The notes under the pieces are model-generated. The model made no database searches and was not told the origin of the DNA. It saw only the letters and a list, made by a program, of their open reading frames with translations. A program made the translations under genes and the position numbers. From Delphinus delphis (lineage: Eukaryota; Chordata; Mammalia; Artiodactyla; Delphinidae), in NCBI RefSeq assembly GCF_949987515.2, contig NC_082703.1:13850680-13914679 (forward strand): 64,000 bases of DNA, read 5' to 3'. Positions 1-10,733 of the stretch are shown one piece after another (within the stretch, counting starts at the first letter, position 1; each line of letters begins with the position of its first letter).

Positions 1-860
1 TTCCAACGGATGCTAAAAATACATTGCAGTTTATTTTCCTCAGTAGGGAGCATATGTGTTCCCACTTGACCTGGAAACACAAAGAGATCCAATGTTAAAT
101 TTAATGCTGCCCATTCCAAGATAAATCTGTTTTCTGGAGAGCAAGGGAAAGAAAAAACAACAGACATATTGGTATGATTTTGCCTTTGCTCTCTGGGGGA
201 GTCAGTGCCTTGAACACATTTTTTATGTTCCCTGTTGGTAGTTAAATGACCACTCTCAGACTTCTTAGCTATTGCTGATATAAACTGGCTTGCATTCAAA
301 TCAGATGGTGAGTCCAAAGCAGATTTATTAAATTTAGGGAAAGCGGGGTGAGGAGTTTGATTTTTTTTTACCTAAAAAAAAATGTCAGATTCTTTGTATC
401 TAATCTTAGATTGATAATTTAGCCTTCCATCTTCTTCTTTCTTTCTTTTAATGCTCTTCTCAAAAGACAACCTGAAGTGCCCTCTAATTGAAGTATAGAT
501 TTTATGGACATTTGTATTAAATCCTTTCTCTCTAAAACAAAAAGCAAACAGACCAAATACAACTTATCTACAGATGGCATAGAAATTCTGTTTCCTGCTG
601 TAACATTTAATAACATGTTCAATCCAGTTCTTGTAGTTTGGGGATACCGTTTGTTTAGAGCTTTTGGTTGCCCAATATGACATTCTTTAATATTGTAAGA
701 GCAAAGTTCAATTTTTACTGAAGAGGAAGTCTCAGCCCTGCTCTCCAGCTGGTACCACACTCCGGAGCTTAAAATACACAGTCTGCTGACAGAGAACTAA
801 GACCCATTCCCCGCCCCCCACACCCCCGTCCAACCCCCGCCCCCCAAGAAATAGCACAGC
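1..860. other. Intergenic DNA, nothing recognised
   Basis: AT-rich sequence with short homopolymer runs and a C-rich tract near 806-846. No gene or confident repeat is visible. Confidence 0.5.
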
Positions 861-864
861 AATT

Positions 865-1075
865 AAACATGAGCTTTGGACTCTGCCTTTTTTTGAGTCT
901 GGATTCTGCCACTCAATAGTTCTGCCTTCACTTTTCTCCATCTGTAAAAGGAGGATAACGATGGGACCTGCTGTTCAAGGCTGTTGTGAAGGTTAAATGA
1001 AATACTGTGTGAAAAGCATGCAGCATCTTGCCTGAGTGCGTAGAAAACCTTGAATCCATATTAGCTATTATTACC
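865..1075 (+). repeat. MIR SINE
   Basis: Shows the MIR core order: 'tctgccact', 'ttctccatctgtaaaa', 'gttgtgaaggttaaatga', then 'tagctattatta'. Diverged, as expected of an element predating placental radiation. Confidence 0.75.
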
Positions 1076-1176
1076 GGTGATGATTCTTAGATACCCTGGT
1101 TAGTTGTGCCCAATATCAAAGAGTTAACTGACACCACCTCGAAGATCCACTTCCTGAACTGTCCCTCATCAGTTCA

Positions 1177-1499
1177 TTTTTTTTAATTAATTAATTAATT
1201 TATTTTTATTTTTGGCTGCATTGGGTCTTTGTTGCTGCACTTGGGCTTTCTCTAGTTGCCGGGAGCAGGGGCTACTCTTCGTTGCGGTGCGTGGGCTTCT
1301 CGTTGTGGTGGCTTCTCTTGTTGCGGAGCACGGGCTCTAGGCACGCAGGCTTCCGTAGTTGTGGCATGCGGGCTCAGCAGTTGTGGCTCGCAGGCTTAGT
1401 TGCTCCGTGGCATGTGGGATCTTCCCAGACCAGGGCCCGAACCTGTGTCCCCTGCATTGGCAGGCGGATTCCTAACCACTGCGCCACCAGGGAAGCCCC
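1177..1499 (-). mobile_element. CHR-type tRNA-derived SINE, long variant
   Basis: Read on the minus strand it begins with the tRNA-like head (gggcttccctggtggcgcag, then a B box in CAGGTTCGGGCCC) and ends in TTAATTAA-rich sequence at 1177-1205. The body carries the 'gttgcggagcacgggctctagg' and 'agttgtggc' repeats typical of the long form. Confidence 0.85.
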
Positions 1500-1931
1500 G
1501 CCGCCCCCCCGCCCCCCTGCATCAATTCTTAAGGCTTGATTTCTATCCAAGAAGGGTGTGGTCTGATGAAAATCATGGAGATGGATTTTCTCTTACTTAC
1601 CTTTAACCACATAGTAAGGAGCATTTTTCTTATTGTTTATTTAAAGCAAAATATTCACTGGATCTAAAATTATAAGAAAGGAGAAATATGAGAAGCCCTT
1701 TTATTATTTTCATGATAAAGGCAGCATATACTGAGCCTCTCCAGACTTCAAGGAGACAACTAAGTAAATTTTCTCATGAAATGTTGTAGCCCACCCTCGG
1801 GTCTCATTTACACTGCAGGCTTAAGGAATAGCCACATTTCCTTTTGAGACTAGATGGGTAGTTTTGATACTCTAAAGTTAGTTAGAACCTCAAGCCCATG
1901 GATGTCCTCTCTGATAAGTAGTAAGCATTTA

Positions 1932-2717
1932 CAGGCATACCTCAGAGATGCTGTGGGTTCAGTTCCAGACCACGGCAATAAAGCGAATATCACACGCATT
2001 TTTTGGTTTCCCAACACATATAAAAGTTATGTTTACACGATACTGTAGTCTTTTAAGTGTGCAATAGCATTATGTATAAAAAAAACAATGAATGTACCAT
2101 AATTAAAAAATACTTTATTGCTAAAAATGCTAAGCATCATCTGAGCCTTCAGCAAGTCTTAATCATTTTGCTGGTGGAGGGTCTTGCCTCGATGCTGATG
2201 CTGCTGACTGATCAGGGTGGTGGCTACTGAAGGCTGGGGTGGCCGTGACAATTTCTTATAAGACAGTGATGAAGTTCATCACACCGATCGACTCTGCGTT
2301 TCACTTAAACACTTAGAGGCCATTTTAAGGCTAGTAACTGGCCTAATTTCAATATTACTGTGTTTCAGGGAGGCCTGAGGAGAGGGAGACAGGGGAAGGG
2401 CTGGTCATTGGAGCAGTCAGAACACACACATTTATTGTTTACCATCATATATGAGCGCGGTTCATGCCCCCAAACACAAGAGTAACACCAAAGATCACTG
2501 ATCACAGATCACCATAACAAATATAATAATGAAAAAGTTTGAAATAGTGCAAGAATTACCAAAATTTGACACACAGACATGAAGTGAACAAATGCTGTAG
2601 GAAAAATGGCGCTGATAGACTTGCTCAAGGCAAGGTTGCCACAAACGTTCAATTTGTAAAAAACACAATGTCTGTGATGCACAATAAAGTGAAGTGCAAT
2701 AAAATGAGGTCAGCCTA
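1932..2717 (+). mobile_element. Internally deleted Tigger1 DNA transposon
   Basis: The left end reads CAGGCATACCTCAGAGAT next to a TA dinucleotide, the Tigger1 terminal inverted repeat; the right end near 2705-2717 carries the diverged complement (gaggtcagcctaa). Both Tigger1 ends are recognisable over several hundred bases. They are joined near 2290 ('gatcgactctgcgtttcac'), so the pogo-like transposase gene is missing. This makes it a non-autonomous fossil. Confidence 0.85.
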
Positions 2718-3690
2718 AGTAAATACATAAGTAAATAAATCAGAACTATTTTGAAAGTCTAAAGTAGCTGAAGTAAGTAAAGGTCCTGCATTTCTGGGAA
2801 GCTATGTTTTCTGAACTCTTGAAAGGTAAAGGGAGAGCAAGATAAAGACCAAGTAGGTTAACTAACTGTACTAGTTTCCTAGGATTGCCCTGGTTTTAGG
2901 TGCAGAATGTCTCCTGTCCTGGGAAACCCCTCAGTCTTGTGCACGCTGGGACAGTTGGTCACCCTAAAATAAAGACTTACATTGTGGTTGATGAAATTAA
3001 AATTCAGTGGAAAGGGTACTTATATATTATTTTCCAAATTATATATCTTTAATATAAATGGAGTAATATAAATAAAAACAGAAAAAGCATAATGACCAAA
3101 TACTCTCCTAAGAAGCTATCCATATATAGGCAAATCCTGGACAGTCTGTCCATGCAGTTATAGAGGTTCATTTGGTAGCACTTATTCTAATTGCAAACTT
3201 TTTTCCTACAAGGAAATAATTAGCCTTTATAGGGTTCTTTTGGAAATCCCAAACTTTAGCATGACACCAGATATCCTACAGGCTGACAAAGGAGAAAGTT
3301 TCCAAAGGAAATTGCTTAACATTTTCAACGATGGGAGGTCAAAAAAGGGAAAAGGGTGAGGTGACCTTCCAGAGAACAGTGCTGCTGGCACAGTGGGGAC
3401 AGAAGCCAGATTACTGGGCCCAAGGAGGGACCCAGCAGCGGAGAGGCTCCAGACGGCCTGAGACCACTTCTGTAAGATGTCAGGGAAAGGAAGTAAACCA
3501 ATGAGCCAGTAGCTAGGGGGCAAGAAAAACGTCTGTCAAGGTGGAGGAAAGTCTAGTGTGCTGAAGACAGAACAAAAGAAACCAGGGATGGAAAGCTTAC
3601 TTGGAGCTTGTTGCTACCAAGAGCAGAGGACTCCTGCCACCTGGGCCATTCAGACTGTTATCGAGAAATATTTTAATGGAAGACTCTGGC
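2718..3690. other. Intergenic DNA, no gene seen
   Basis: Mostly unique-looking sequence. A short segment at about 2870-2970 ending 'gacagttggtcaccctaa' resembles an old dispersed repeat whose family I cannot name with confidence. Confidence 0.4.
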
Positions 3691-3694
3691 CCAC

Positions 3695-3795
3695 GTGTCC
3701 AGGACCCTCCCTTCTAGCTAGCCACATCTTTTAAGGCCCAGCTCAAGACCTGGCCTCTATACATGTGCTTTCCCACTCCTTTAAATGACTTTTGC
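3695..3795 (-). repeat. L2 fragment
   Basis: The phrase 'aaggcccagctcaagacctggcctc…tttcccactcc' matches the reverse of the L2 3' region. Short and diverged. Confidence 0.45.
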
Positions 3796-4004
3796 CGTTG
3801 CAGAGGGTCTGGACTCTAGGAGCAAGCCAGTTGCAATCATACGGCAGCAGGTAAAATGAAAACAGTGTCAGAATAATAAAAATAGGATAAACGTAAAGGT
3901 TTTGGAAAGTTTATAGCTTGGGTCCATGACATTGGGTAAACATCCAAGACAAGAAAACCTTTTTTTATTTTTTAATAAAGAAAAGACTGACATTTTATTA
4001 TATC

Positions 4005-4110
4005 AAAATTAAGAACTTTCTTTTTTTTTAGAAAGATAAATTTATGTATTTTTATTGTCCTTCTTTTCTCAATAAAAGGTAGCCTTCTAAAAAAAATTAA
4101 GAACTTTCTT
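4005..4110 (-). mobile_element. Tiny polyadenylated retro-insert with 18-bp target duplication
   Basis: The 18-mer AAAATTAAGAACTTTCTT occurs at 4005-4022 and again at 4093-4110. Between them lies about 70 bp which, on the minus strand, ends with AATAAA, about 20 further bases, then a run of nine or so A. This is the structure of a 5'-truncated processed transcript inserted by L1 machinery. The source transcript was not identified. Confidence 0.6.
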
Positions 4111-4128
4111 ACATCAAAAAAATTTTTA

Positions 4129-4331
4129 GGGCTTCCCTGGTGGCTCAGTGGTTGAGAGTCCGCCTGCCGATGCAGGGGACACGGGTTCGTGCCCTGGTCT
4201 GGGAGGATCCTACATGCCGCGGAGCGGCTGGGCCCCTGAGCCATGGCCGCTGAGCCTGTGCGACCAGAGCCTGTGCTCCGCAACGGGAGAGGCCACAGCA
4301 GCGAGAGGCCCGCGTACCGCAAAAAAAAAAA
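4129..4331 (+). mobile_element. CHR-type SINE (short, young form)
   Basis: Begins gggcttccctggtggctcag, with A-box-like TGGCTCAGTGG and B-box GGTTCGTGCCC, followed by the 'atgccgcggagcggctgggcc' body and an A tail. It is flanked by A/T-rich 'aaaaaaattttta' copies that look like a target duplication. Confidence 0.9.
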
Positions 4332-4389
4332 TTTTTTTAAGAAAATGAAAAGACACTCTTAGTAAAGTTGGCATAAACACAGCAAGGGA

Positions 4390-4590
4390 TTAATAACAAG
4401 AACACATAAAGAACTCTCATAAATCAATAAGAAAAGCAAAAGAAAAATGGGCAAAGATTTTTACAGAAGAATAAGCACCAACAAAAATACAAAGAGATGT
4501 TCAACCTCATTAACGATGAGGGACATGCAAATGAGATACCATTTTATGGAATTCAATTGGCAAAAACTTAGAAGTCTAACGTGTTAGAAA
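4390..4590 (+). mobile_element. Old L1 (L1M/HAL1-like) ORF2 fragment
   Basis: Contains the order 'aagaactctcataaatcaataag', 'aaatgggcaaagatttttacagaag', 'catgcaaatgagataccatttt', which is the C-terminal ORF2 region of mammalian L1. Frame is lost. Confidence 0.65.
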
Positions 4591-4599
4591 GACTTCGAA

Positions 4600-6385
4600 G
4601 CAACAGTATCTTTTATACGTAAGACAAGAAAACCTTGAATAATCAGAGTCCCTATTCTCCAAACTGAGATTGTTTTTAGCTTTTAGGAAAACTCCAACAC
4701 ACGCAGGGCCACTTAACATTGGCAGGGTCTGGGGCAAGAGCACAAATGGAGGCCCATCTACCATACACTTAATCTTTAAATGTGCTACATCAGGCCAATA
4801 AGTGTGGCTCACCCACACCCCTTTCATCCTAACCTGGGCTCTGTGAGGAACCTGTGGGCTCACAGGAGCAATCAAGCTCCAGCCACACCCTGGAGGCCCA
4901 GGGATGTCCACATCAGCAACTCCTGAATGACTATGAAATACTGCCCACCTTCTCCAAGCAGGCTTCAGGCTGTTTGCACTGGGAATTTAGGGTCCTTCAC
5001 ACCAAGTGTGTTCCAGAAGGCCGAGGGGGCATATCCATTAACCCCTTGGCCCATCAGAAACTTTACCACGAGGGGTGTGGTGTCGCAAGAGGAGGACCAG
5101 CTTGTGTGCCGAGGCCAGGATCCTTCTTGCCTGAGTTTAACAAACATACTGGACACATTATCATTTTCCAGTTATATTTTATCACTGCATTCTCCCAGTC
5201 TGACTTTCAAATAACTCTTGGACAAGACTTTACAATAAGGCTTCCCACAATATTGACTGTAACAGCTCAAGCAGGCTGAACAGCCCAGAAAGAATGTTCC
5301 TGCTGAGCAAACTCAAACACAGCAGGCTTCGGTGCTCCAGTGAGAGGCCCCCAACGGGGTGTTCTCTGGTCCTGCCCAGATAAAGCAAATTACAGATTAT
5401 CTCCTGGCAAAGGAAAAGCAGAGTTTTTAAATACATTTGAGATGGAAATACAATCTTCTGACAGCTTCTGAAAGGGAGCAGTTTAGCCTGGGTTATTTAG
5501 GTCAAACCCAAACCACTTCAGTTTACCCTACGTGGGGTAGGGAGCTGATGCCTTCTCCAGTCTTCTTCCCCAGGAACTAAAGCCTGGAGGAGGTGGCGTC
5601 TGACTCAAGAATACCTTGAAGGTGATGCTCTCAGGGGAGTAACCCCACAAGGGGAGTTAGCACACCTGGTTCTTCTCTTCACCTGGCTGGTCAGTTGGGA
5701 GGTTGCTTCTTCTGGGCCTGTTGCCACCGCTGAGAATAATAGGGCCGGCCTAGATGATTTAGAATTTTCCTTGGGGCAGGAGGGTCTGGGGAACCCTTGA
5801 GCAATTTGATCTTCTAGGAAGCCCTGCAGGGTGAACACAGCTCACCTGTACCCTGTTAACGTACTTGGAATATCTGGGATTCACCTGGCCCCGGGAGCGT
5901 CCTCCAGTTACAGGATGTACCATCCCAGGCTGGATAACCATCACTGGGGCATATTTCCAGCTTGAGGTGCTCAGTCACTCTCTTTGAAGAGGCAAACGAT
6001 TACTACTGCACTGAATTTGGGTCCCCAAATGACAGCAACATCATGTGTAGGGGAGAGCCACGACTGTTAACTGGTGCATTTAACCAATTAAATTCGGCTT
6101 TGTGTCTCAAAACAATTTGTTTCATTATTAACCCAGCTGGAGGCAATGATGGAGGTGATATTCGGAGGCCTGATAGATTTCAAGGTTTGGGTAAATTCTG
6201 AAGAAATTATTTACTTAGTATAGATGTGATTTCAAAGAAACTTCCTCAACTAGTAAACAAACAAACAAATAAATAAAATAAACCTTCAAGTTGAGCATTG
6301 GGCTGCAAATTTTGCTTGAAATAGCTGCCATTTTCTTAAACCTACAGCATAACAAGTACCATAGAGTTGGGGCTATGGTATTTGT
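4600..6385. other. Upstream DNA, no gene seen
   Basis: Moderate GC content with several chance open frames on both strands that overlap each other and lack recognisable domains. No repeat identified with confidence. Confidence 0.4.
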
Positions 6386-6389
6386 TTTC

Positions 6390-6535
6390 CGGGGCTGTTG
6401 GGAGGATGAATGGGATACCCCAGATAAAAGGGTGCGTGCCCCCCCCCACCCCCAATCAGGCCGGTGAGGAGCCTGCTCAGAGCCTTCTGTCTCTGTCGGT
6501 CTGGCACAAAATAGGGCCTCAATAAATATTTACCA
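6390..6535 (+). repeat. MIR 3' fragment
   Basis: Ends with 'ctggcacaaaatagggcctcaataaatattta', the typical MIR tail, preceded by 'gctgttgggaggatgaatgg'. A C-run at 6439-6446 lies inside it. Confidence 0.55.
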
Positions 6536-6729
6536 AGTGCATGAACGGTTGCCTGCTTTTCTCCTTTTGTTTAGTCACACTCTCCTTTTAAGCTCCTACA
6601 AAGAAACCCAGGGCCCTGCATGCTGCCAGTTCCACTAGGGTGTGGATGTAGAGGATGTAGAGGAAGGGGGATGAGGAATCAGTAAGGGAGGCCAGGGATC
6701 CGAAACGAGAGGGAGGAAGAGAAAGATAT

Positions 6730-7553
6730 GATTAGAGGCGCAGGGCCAACAAAGAGCCAGACGCAGGCGAACCCAAGCGCCCTGCACCCGGGACGGGCCC
6801 CAGGCGCGCCTCCAGCCCAGCGCAGTCCACGCCGCCGGCCTGCACCGGGCGAGGCGCCCCCAGCCCGCACCCGAGGCGGGTCAGTGGCCCCCGCCCCCGG
6901 GGCGGTGCCGGGAACACGCGGCGCCTCCGGCGGTCACGTGGGGGCCGCTCCGCCGGGCGGCGCTGCTGCTTCCCGATCGCACCCTCCCAGTGCCGGGGAC
7001 GCGGCGTTCGTGCTCCCGCCGGAGCCTGGGGAAGCGGAGAGCAGGAGGCGGCCCGGCCCTGCGTCCACAGGATGCCCGCCGCGGAGCCGGGCGCCGCCGT
7101 CCTCGTGGAGCAGGCGGAGGCGACGACGCTGCGGGCCGCGGGGCCACGGCGGCAAGGGTAGCGGGGCTGGAGTTGGCCCCGAGGCGCCGAAGGCGGGCGG
7201 AGTGGGAGGAGGAGCGGCAGGCATCCTCCGCGGCGCGGCGGGCGGGCGGCGGCCCTGCTGCCCCGGCGCGCCCCTGGCCCGGGAGCCCGGAGAATGCGAG
7301 CTGCGCTCCCCGCCGGCCGCCGCCTCCCCCCGCGCCGTGCGCCCGGCGACCCCCGGAGCTGCTCGCGTCGCCGCCGCCCCCCAGCTGCGGGCGCCCGGCC
7401 GCTGGCTGCGCTAGGACCCGCCGCCGCCGGTCGCCGAGGGCTGGTAGGAAGGGAGGAGCGGGAGCGAAAGGGCCCCGGAGACTGGCGCCCGCCGGGGCGC
7501 AGCGCGGCATGTAGCTGCGGGCTCCCGCGCGAGGGTGTCGGCCCGGCCCCGCC
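6730..7553 (+). promoter_or_regulatory. MFHAS1: CpG-island promoter and 5' leader of MFHAS1
   Basis: Base composition changes abruptly near 6735 from ordinary to very GC- and CpG-rich and stays so into the coding exon. No TATA box stands out. GGGCGG-type Sp1 boxes occur (for example near 6955 and 7193). A GTCACGTG E-box, the type bound by USF or TFE3/TFEB, lies at 6933-6940. This fits a broad CpG promoter. The transcription start cannot be fixed from sequence alone. Confidence 0.75.
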
Positions 7554-7581
7554 ATGGCTGGGACGGACAGCGGGAACCTGA
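7294..7581 (+). promoter_or_regulatory. Possible overlapping upstream ORF in the MFHAS1 leader
   Basis: An ATG at 7294 (A at -3, C at +4) opens a 95-codon frame that ends at 7581, beyond the main ATG at 7554 and in another frame. If transcription starts upstream of 7294 it would compete with main-frame initiation. The product is Arg/Pro/Ala-rich, as expected of any frame through a CpG island, so a functional peptide is unlikely. Confidence 0.3.
7509..7514 (+). promoter_or_regulatory. MFHAS1: Start-stop upstream ORF (ATG TAG)
   Basis: An ATG at 7509 is followed at once by TAG at 7512. It lies 45 bases before the main ATG and in the same frame, so it also blocks any in-frame N-terminal extension. 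Its context (GCGGCATGT) is moderate. Start-stop elements are known in other genes to hold ribosomes at the leader; that role here is inference. Confidence 0.6.
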
Positions 7582-10551
7582 AGACGGTGAGGCTGTGGCG
7601 GGACGCCGCCCTGCGCGCCAGGAAGCTGCGGAGCAACCTGCGGCAGCTCAGCCTCAGCGCGGCCGGGGGCTGCCCGGGCACCGACCAGCTCGACTCTCCC
7701 GACGCGCCCCAGCTTGTGCTGCCGGCCAACATCGGGGACATTGAGGTGCTGAACCTGGGGAACAACGGCCTGGAGGAGGTGCCCGACGGGCTGGGCTCGG
7801 CGCTGGGCAGCCTCCGCGTCCTGGTCCTGCGCCGGAACCGCTTCGCCCGGCTGCCCCCAGCGGTGGCCGAGCTGGGCCATCACCTAACCGAGCTGGACGT
7901 GAGCCACAACCGGCTGAGCGTCCTAAGCGCCGAGGTGGTGAGCGCTCTGCGCGAGCTGAGGAAGCTCAACCTCAGCCACAACCAGCTGCCCGCCCTGCCC
8001 GCCCAGCTGGGTGCGCTGGTCCACCTGGAGGAGCTGGACGTCAGCTTTAACCGCCTGGCGCACCTGCCCGACTCCCTCTCCTGCCTCTCCCGCCTGCGCA
8101 CCCTCGACGTGGACCACAACCAGCTCACGGCTTTTCCGTGGCAGCTGCTGCAGCTGGCGGCCCTGGAGGAGCTCGATGTGTCCAGCAACCGGCTGCGGGG
8201 CCTACCTGAGGATATCAGTGCCCTGCGTGCCCTCAAGATCCTCTGGCTGAGCGGGACCGAGCTTGGCACCCTGCCCAGCGGCTTCTGCGAGCTGGCCAGC
8301 CTGGAGAGCCTCATGCTGGACAACAACGGGCTGCAGGCTTTACCCGCCCAGTTCAGCCGCCTGCAGCGACTCAAGATGCTCAACCTCTCTTCCAACCTCT
8401 TGGAGGAGTTCCCTGCCGCGCTGCTGCCCCTGGCTGGTCTGGAGGAGCTCTACCTTAGTCGCAACCAGCTCACTTCCGTGCCGTCCCTGATCTCGGGCCT
8501 GGGCCGTCTTCTCACCCTGTGGCTGGATAATAACCGGCTCCGCTACCTGCCTGACTCCATCGTGGAGCTCACGGGCCTGGAGGAGCTGGTCCTGCAGGGG
8601 AACCAGATCGCTGTGCTGCCAGACAACTTTGGCCGGCTCTCCCGGGTGGGCCTGTGGAAGATCAGGGACAACCCGCTGATCCAGCCCCCCTACGAGGTCT
8701 GTATGAAGGGGATCCCCTACATCGCAGCTTACCAGAAGGAGCTGGCTCATTCCCAGCCGGCGGTCCAGCCCCGCCTCAAGCTGCTCCTGATGGGCCATAA
8801 AGCTGCAGGAAAGACCCTGCTCCGTCGCTGCCTCACCGAGGACAGCGTGGAGGGGAACCAAGGAGGAGGGGACAAGGAGAAGAGCCACCTGCCTTCACCT
8901 CCTCCCGTGAGCAAGGGCATCGAGGTGACCAGCTGGACAGCGGATGCCTCCCGGGGCCTGCGGTTCATCGTGTATGACTTAGCCGGGGATGACAGTTATG
9001 AGGTGATTCAGCCCTTCTTCCTCTCCCCGGGGGCCCTTTATGTGCTGGTGGTGAACTTGGCCACCTATGAGCCGCTCCGCTTTCCCACCACCGTGGGCTC
9101 CTTCCTGCATCGGGTAGGGGCCCGGGTGCCTCACGCCGTGGTGTGCGTTGTGGGCACGCACGCCGACCTCTGCGGGGAGCAGGAGCTGGAGGAGAAGTGT
9201 CTGGACATCCACCGCCAGATCGCCCTGCAGGAGAAGCATGACGCTGAGGGGCTGAGCCGGCTGGCCCAGGTGGTGGATGAGGCACTGGCCCGGGACTTTG
9301 AGCTCCGCTCCGCCAGCCCCCACGCAGCCTACTACGGTGTGTCCGACAAGAACCTTCGGCGGCGCAAGGCCCACTTTCAGTACCTGCTCAACCACCGGCT
9401 GCAGATCCTCTCCCCTGTGCTGCCCGTGAGCTGCAGGGACCCACGCCATATACAGCGCCTGCGGGACAAACTGCTCTCAGTGGCCGAGCACCGGGAAATC
9501 TTCCCCAACCTCCACAGAGTACTGCCTCGGTCCTGGCAGGTGCTGGAGGAGCTGCACTTCCAGCCCCCTCAGGCGCAGCGGCTCTGGCTCAGCTGGTGGG
9601 ACTCGGCTCGCCTGGGCCTGCAGGCCGGCCTGACCGAGGACCGGCTGCAGAGCGCCCTCTCCTACCTGCACGAGAGCGGCAAGCTGCTCTACTTTGAGGA
9701 CAGCCCGGCCCTCAAGGAGCACGTCTTCCACAACCTCTCCCGCCTCATCGACATCCTCAACGTCTTCTTCCAGAGGGATCCTTCCTTGCTGCTGCATAAA
9801 CTGCTCCTGGGGACCAGCGGCGAGGGCGAGGCTGAGAGCCGGGGTGGAAGCTCCCCGCTGATGGCGCCGCCCGCCCCAAGCCAGGATGCGCTCCGGGCCA
9901 CCCAGCTCCATCATTATGTGGAAGGCTTTCTGCTGCATGGACTCCTGCCGGCCCACGTCATCCGGCTGCTGCTGAAGCCTCACATCCAGGCTCAGCAGGA
10001 CCTGCAGCTCCTGCTGGAGCTGCTGGAGAAGATGGGACTCTGTTACTGCCTCAACAAAGCCAAGGGCAAGCCTCTGAATGGGTCCACGGCCTGGTACAAG
10101 TTCCCGTGCTATGTGCAGAACGAGGTGCCCCACGCGGAGGCCTGGATTAACGGGACCAACCTGGCCGGGCAGTCCTTTGTGGCTGAGCAGTTGCAGATTG
10201 AATATAGTTTTCCCTTCACCTTTCCACCCAGCTTGTTTGCACGCTACAGCGTCCAGATCAACAGCCATGTGGTGCACAGGTCGGATGGCAAACTTCAGAT
10301 CTTTGCATACAGAGGGAAAGTCCCTGTGGTGGTGAGTTACAGACCTGCCAAGGGGGTCCTGCAGCCGGACACCCTGTCCATTGCCAGCCACGCATCCTTA
10401 CCGAACATATGGACGGCATGGCAAGCCATAACCCCCTTAGTAGAGGAACTGAATGTGCTACTTCAGGAATGGCCTGGACTGCACTACACTGTGCACATTC
10501 TTTGTTCTAAGTGCCTTAAGAGAGGGTCACCGAATCCACACGCTTTCCCAG
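7554..10551 (+). CDS. MFHAS1: MFHAS1 first coding exon (LRR-Roc-COR protein), 3' end of CDS outside the window
   Basis: Encodes 999 full codons plus the first base of a split codon. The protein is a cytoplasmic ROCO-family protein known to modulate Toll-like-receptor and ERK signalling and amplified in malignant fibrous histiocytoma. About a dozen leucine-rich repeats run from residue ~63 (IEVLNLGNNGL) to ~382. A Roc GTPase-like domain follows, with P-loop GHKAAGKT at residues 414-421, a DLAG switch-II motif at 475-478 and THAD at 535-538 in place of the usual NKxD. A COR-like region spans roughly 600-800, then a conserved C-terminal segment. The start is chosen because GCCATGG is a strong Kozak context and an in-frame TAG sits at 7512-7514. 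The frame stays open to 10733, but the homology to known MFHAS1 stops at the splice donor. The family protein is about 1,050 residues, so roughly 50 remain for downstream exons. No inactivating change is visible. Confidence 0.97.
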
Positions 10552-10560
10552 GTAAGAGGG
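10552..10560 (+). other. MFHAS1: Splice donor of MFHAS1 exon 1
   Basis: The bases around 10551/10552 read CCCAG|GTAAGAGGG, a near-perfect donor. It falls where the translated product stops resembling MFHAS1 (…NPHAFP then a split glycine-type codon starting with G). It gives a phase-1 intron. Using it instead of the open frame to 10733 removes 60 codons of intron-encoded residues that show no family similarity. Confidence 0.9.
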
Positions 10561-10733
10561 GAGAGGGATGTGTCTCCCTTGCGGTATGTTTTAAGATGCA
10601 TTTTGGGAAGATATTTGTTTCTCCTTTGGCAGACTGTTTGCTTAACCTCACTGGCTCCCCAGGAAAGCTTTTCAAGGAAAATAGAGGAGGATTTGGGGAC
10701 AAGCAAAAGGCAGTAAGTACGTTAGCTATATGA

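Noticed and set aside
4129..4200. tRNA gene in the SINE heads
   Set aside because: A and B box-like motifs are present, but the anticodon arm and acceptor stem do not form a proper tRNA, and every copy is followed by the SINE body.
6732..7883. A 383-codon antisense open frame and several other long frames over the CpG island
   Set aside because: GC-rich DNA has few stop codons. The frames are Arg/Pro/Ala-rich, overlap in several phases and show no domain; the antisense one covers MFHAS1 coding DNA.
10552..10733. Coding extension of MFHAS1 to the stop at 10733
   Set aside because: A strong donor lies exactly where family similarity ends, and the extension has no resemblance to the known C-terminus.
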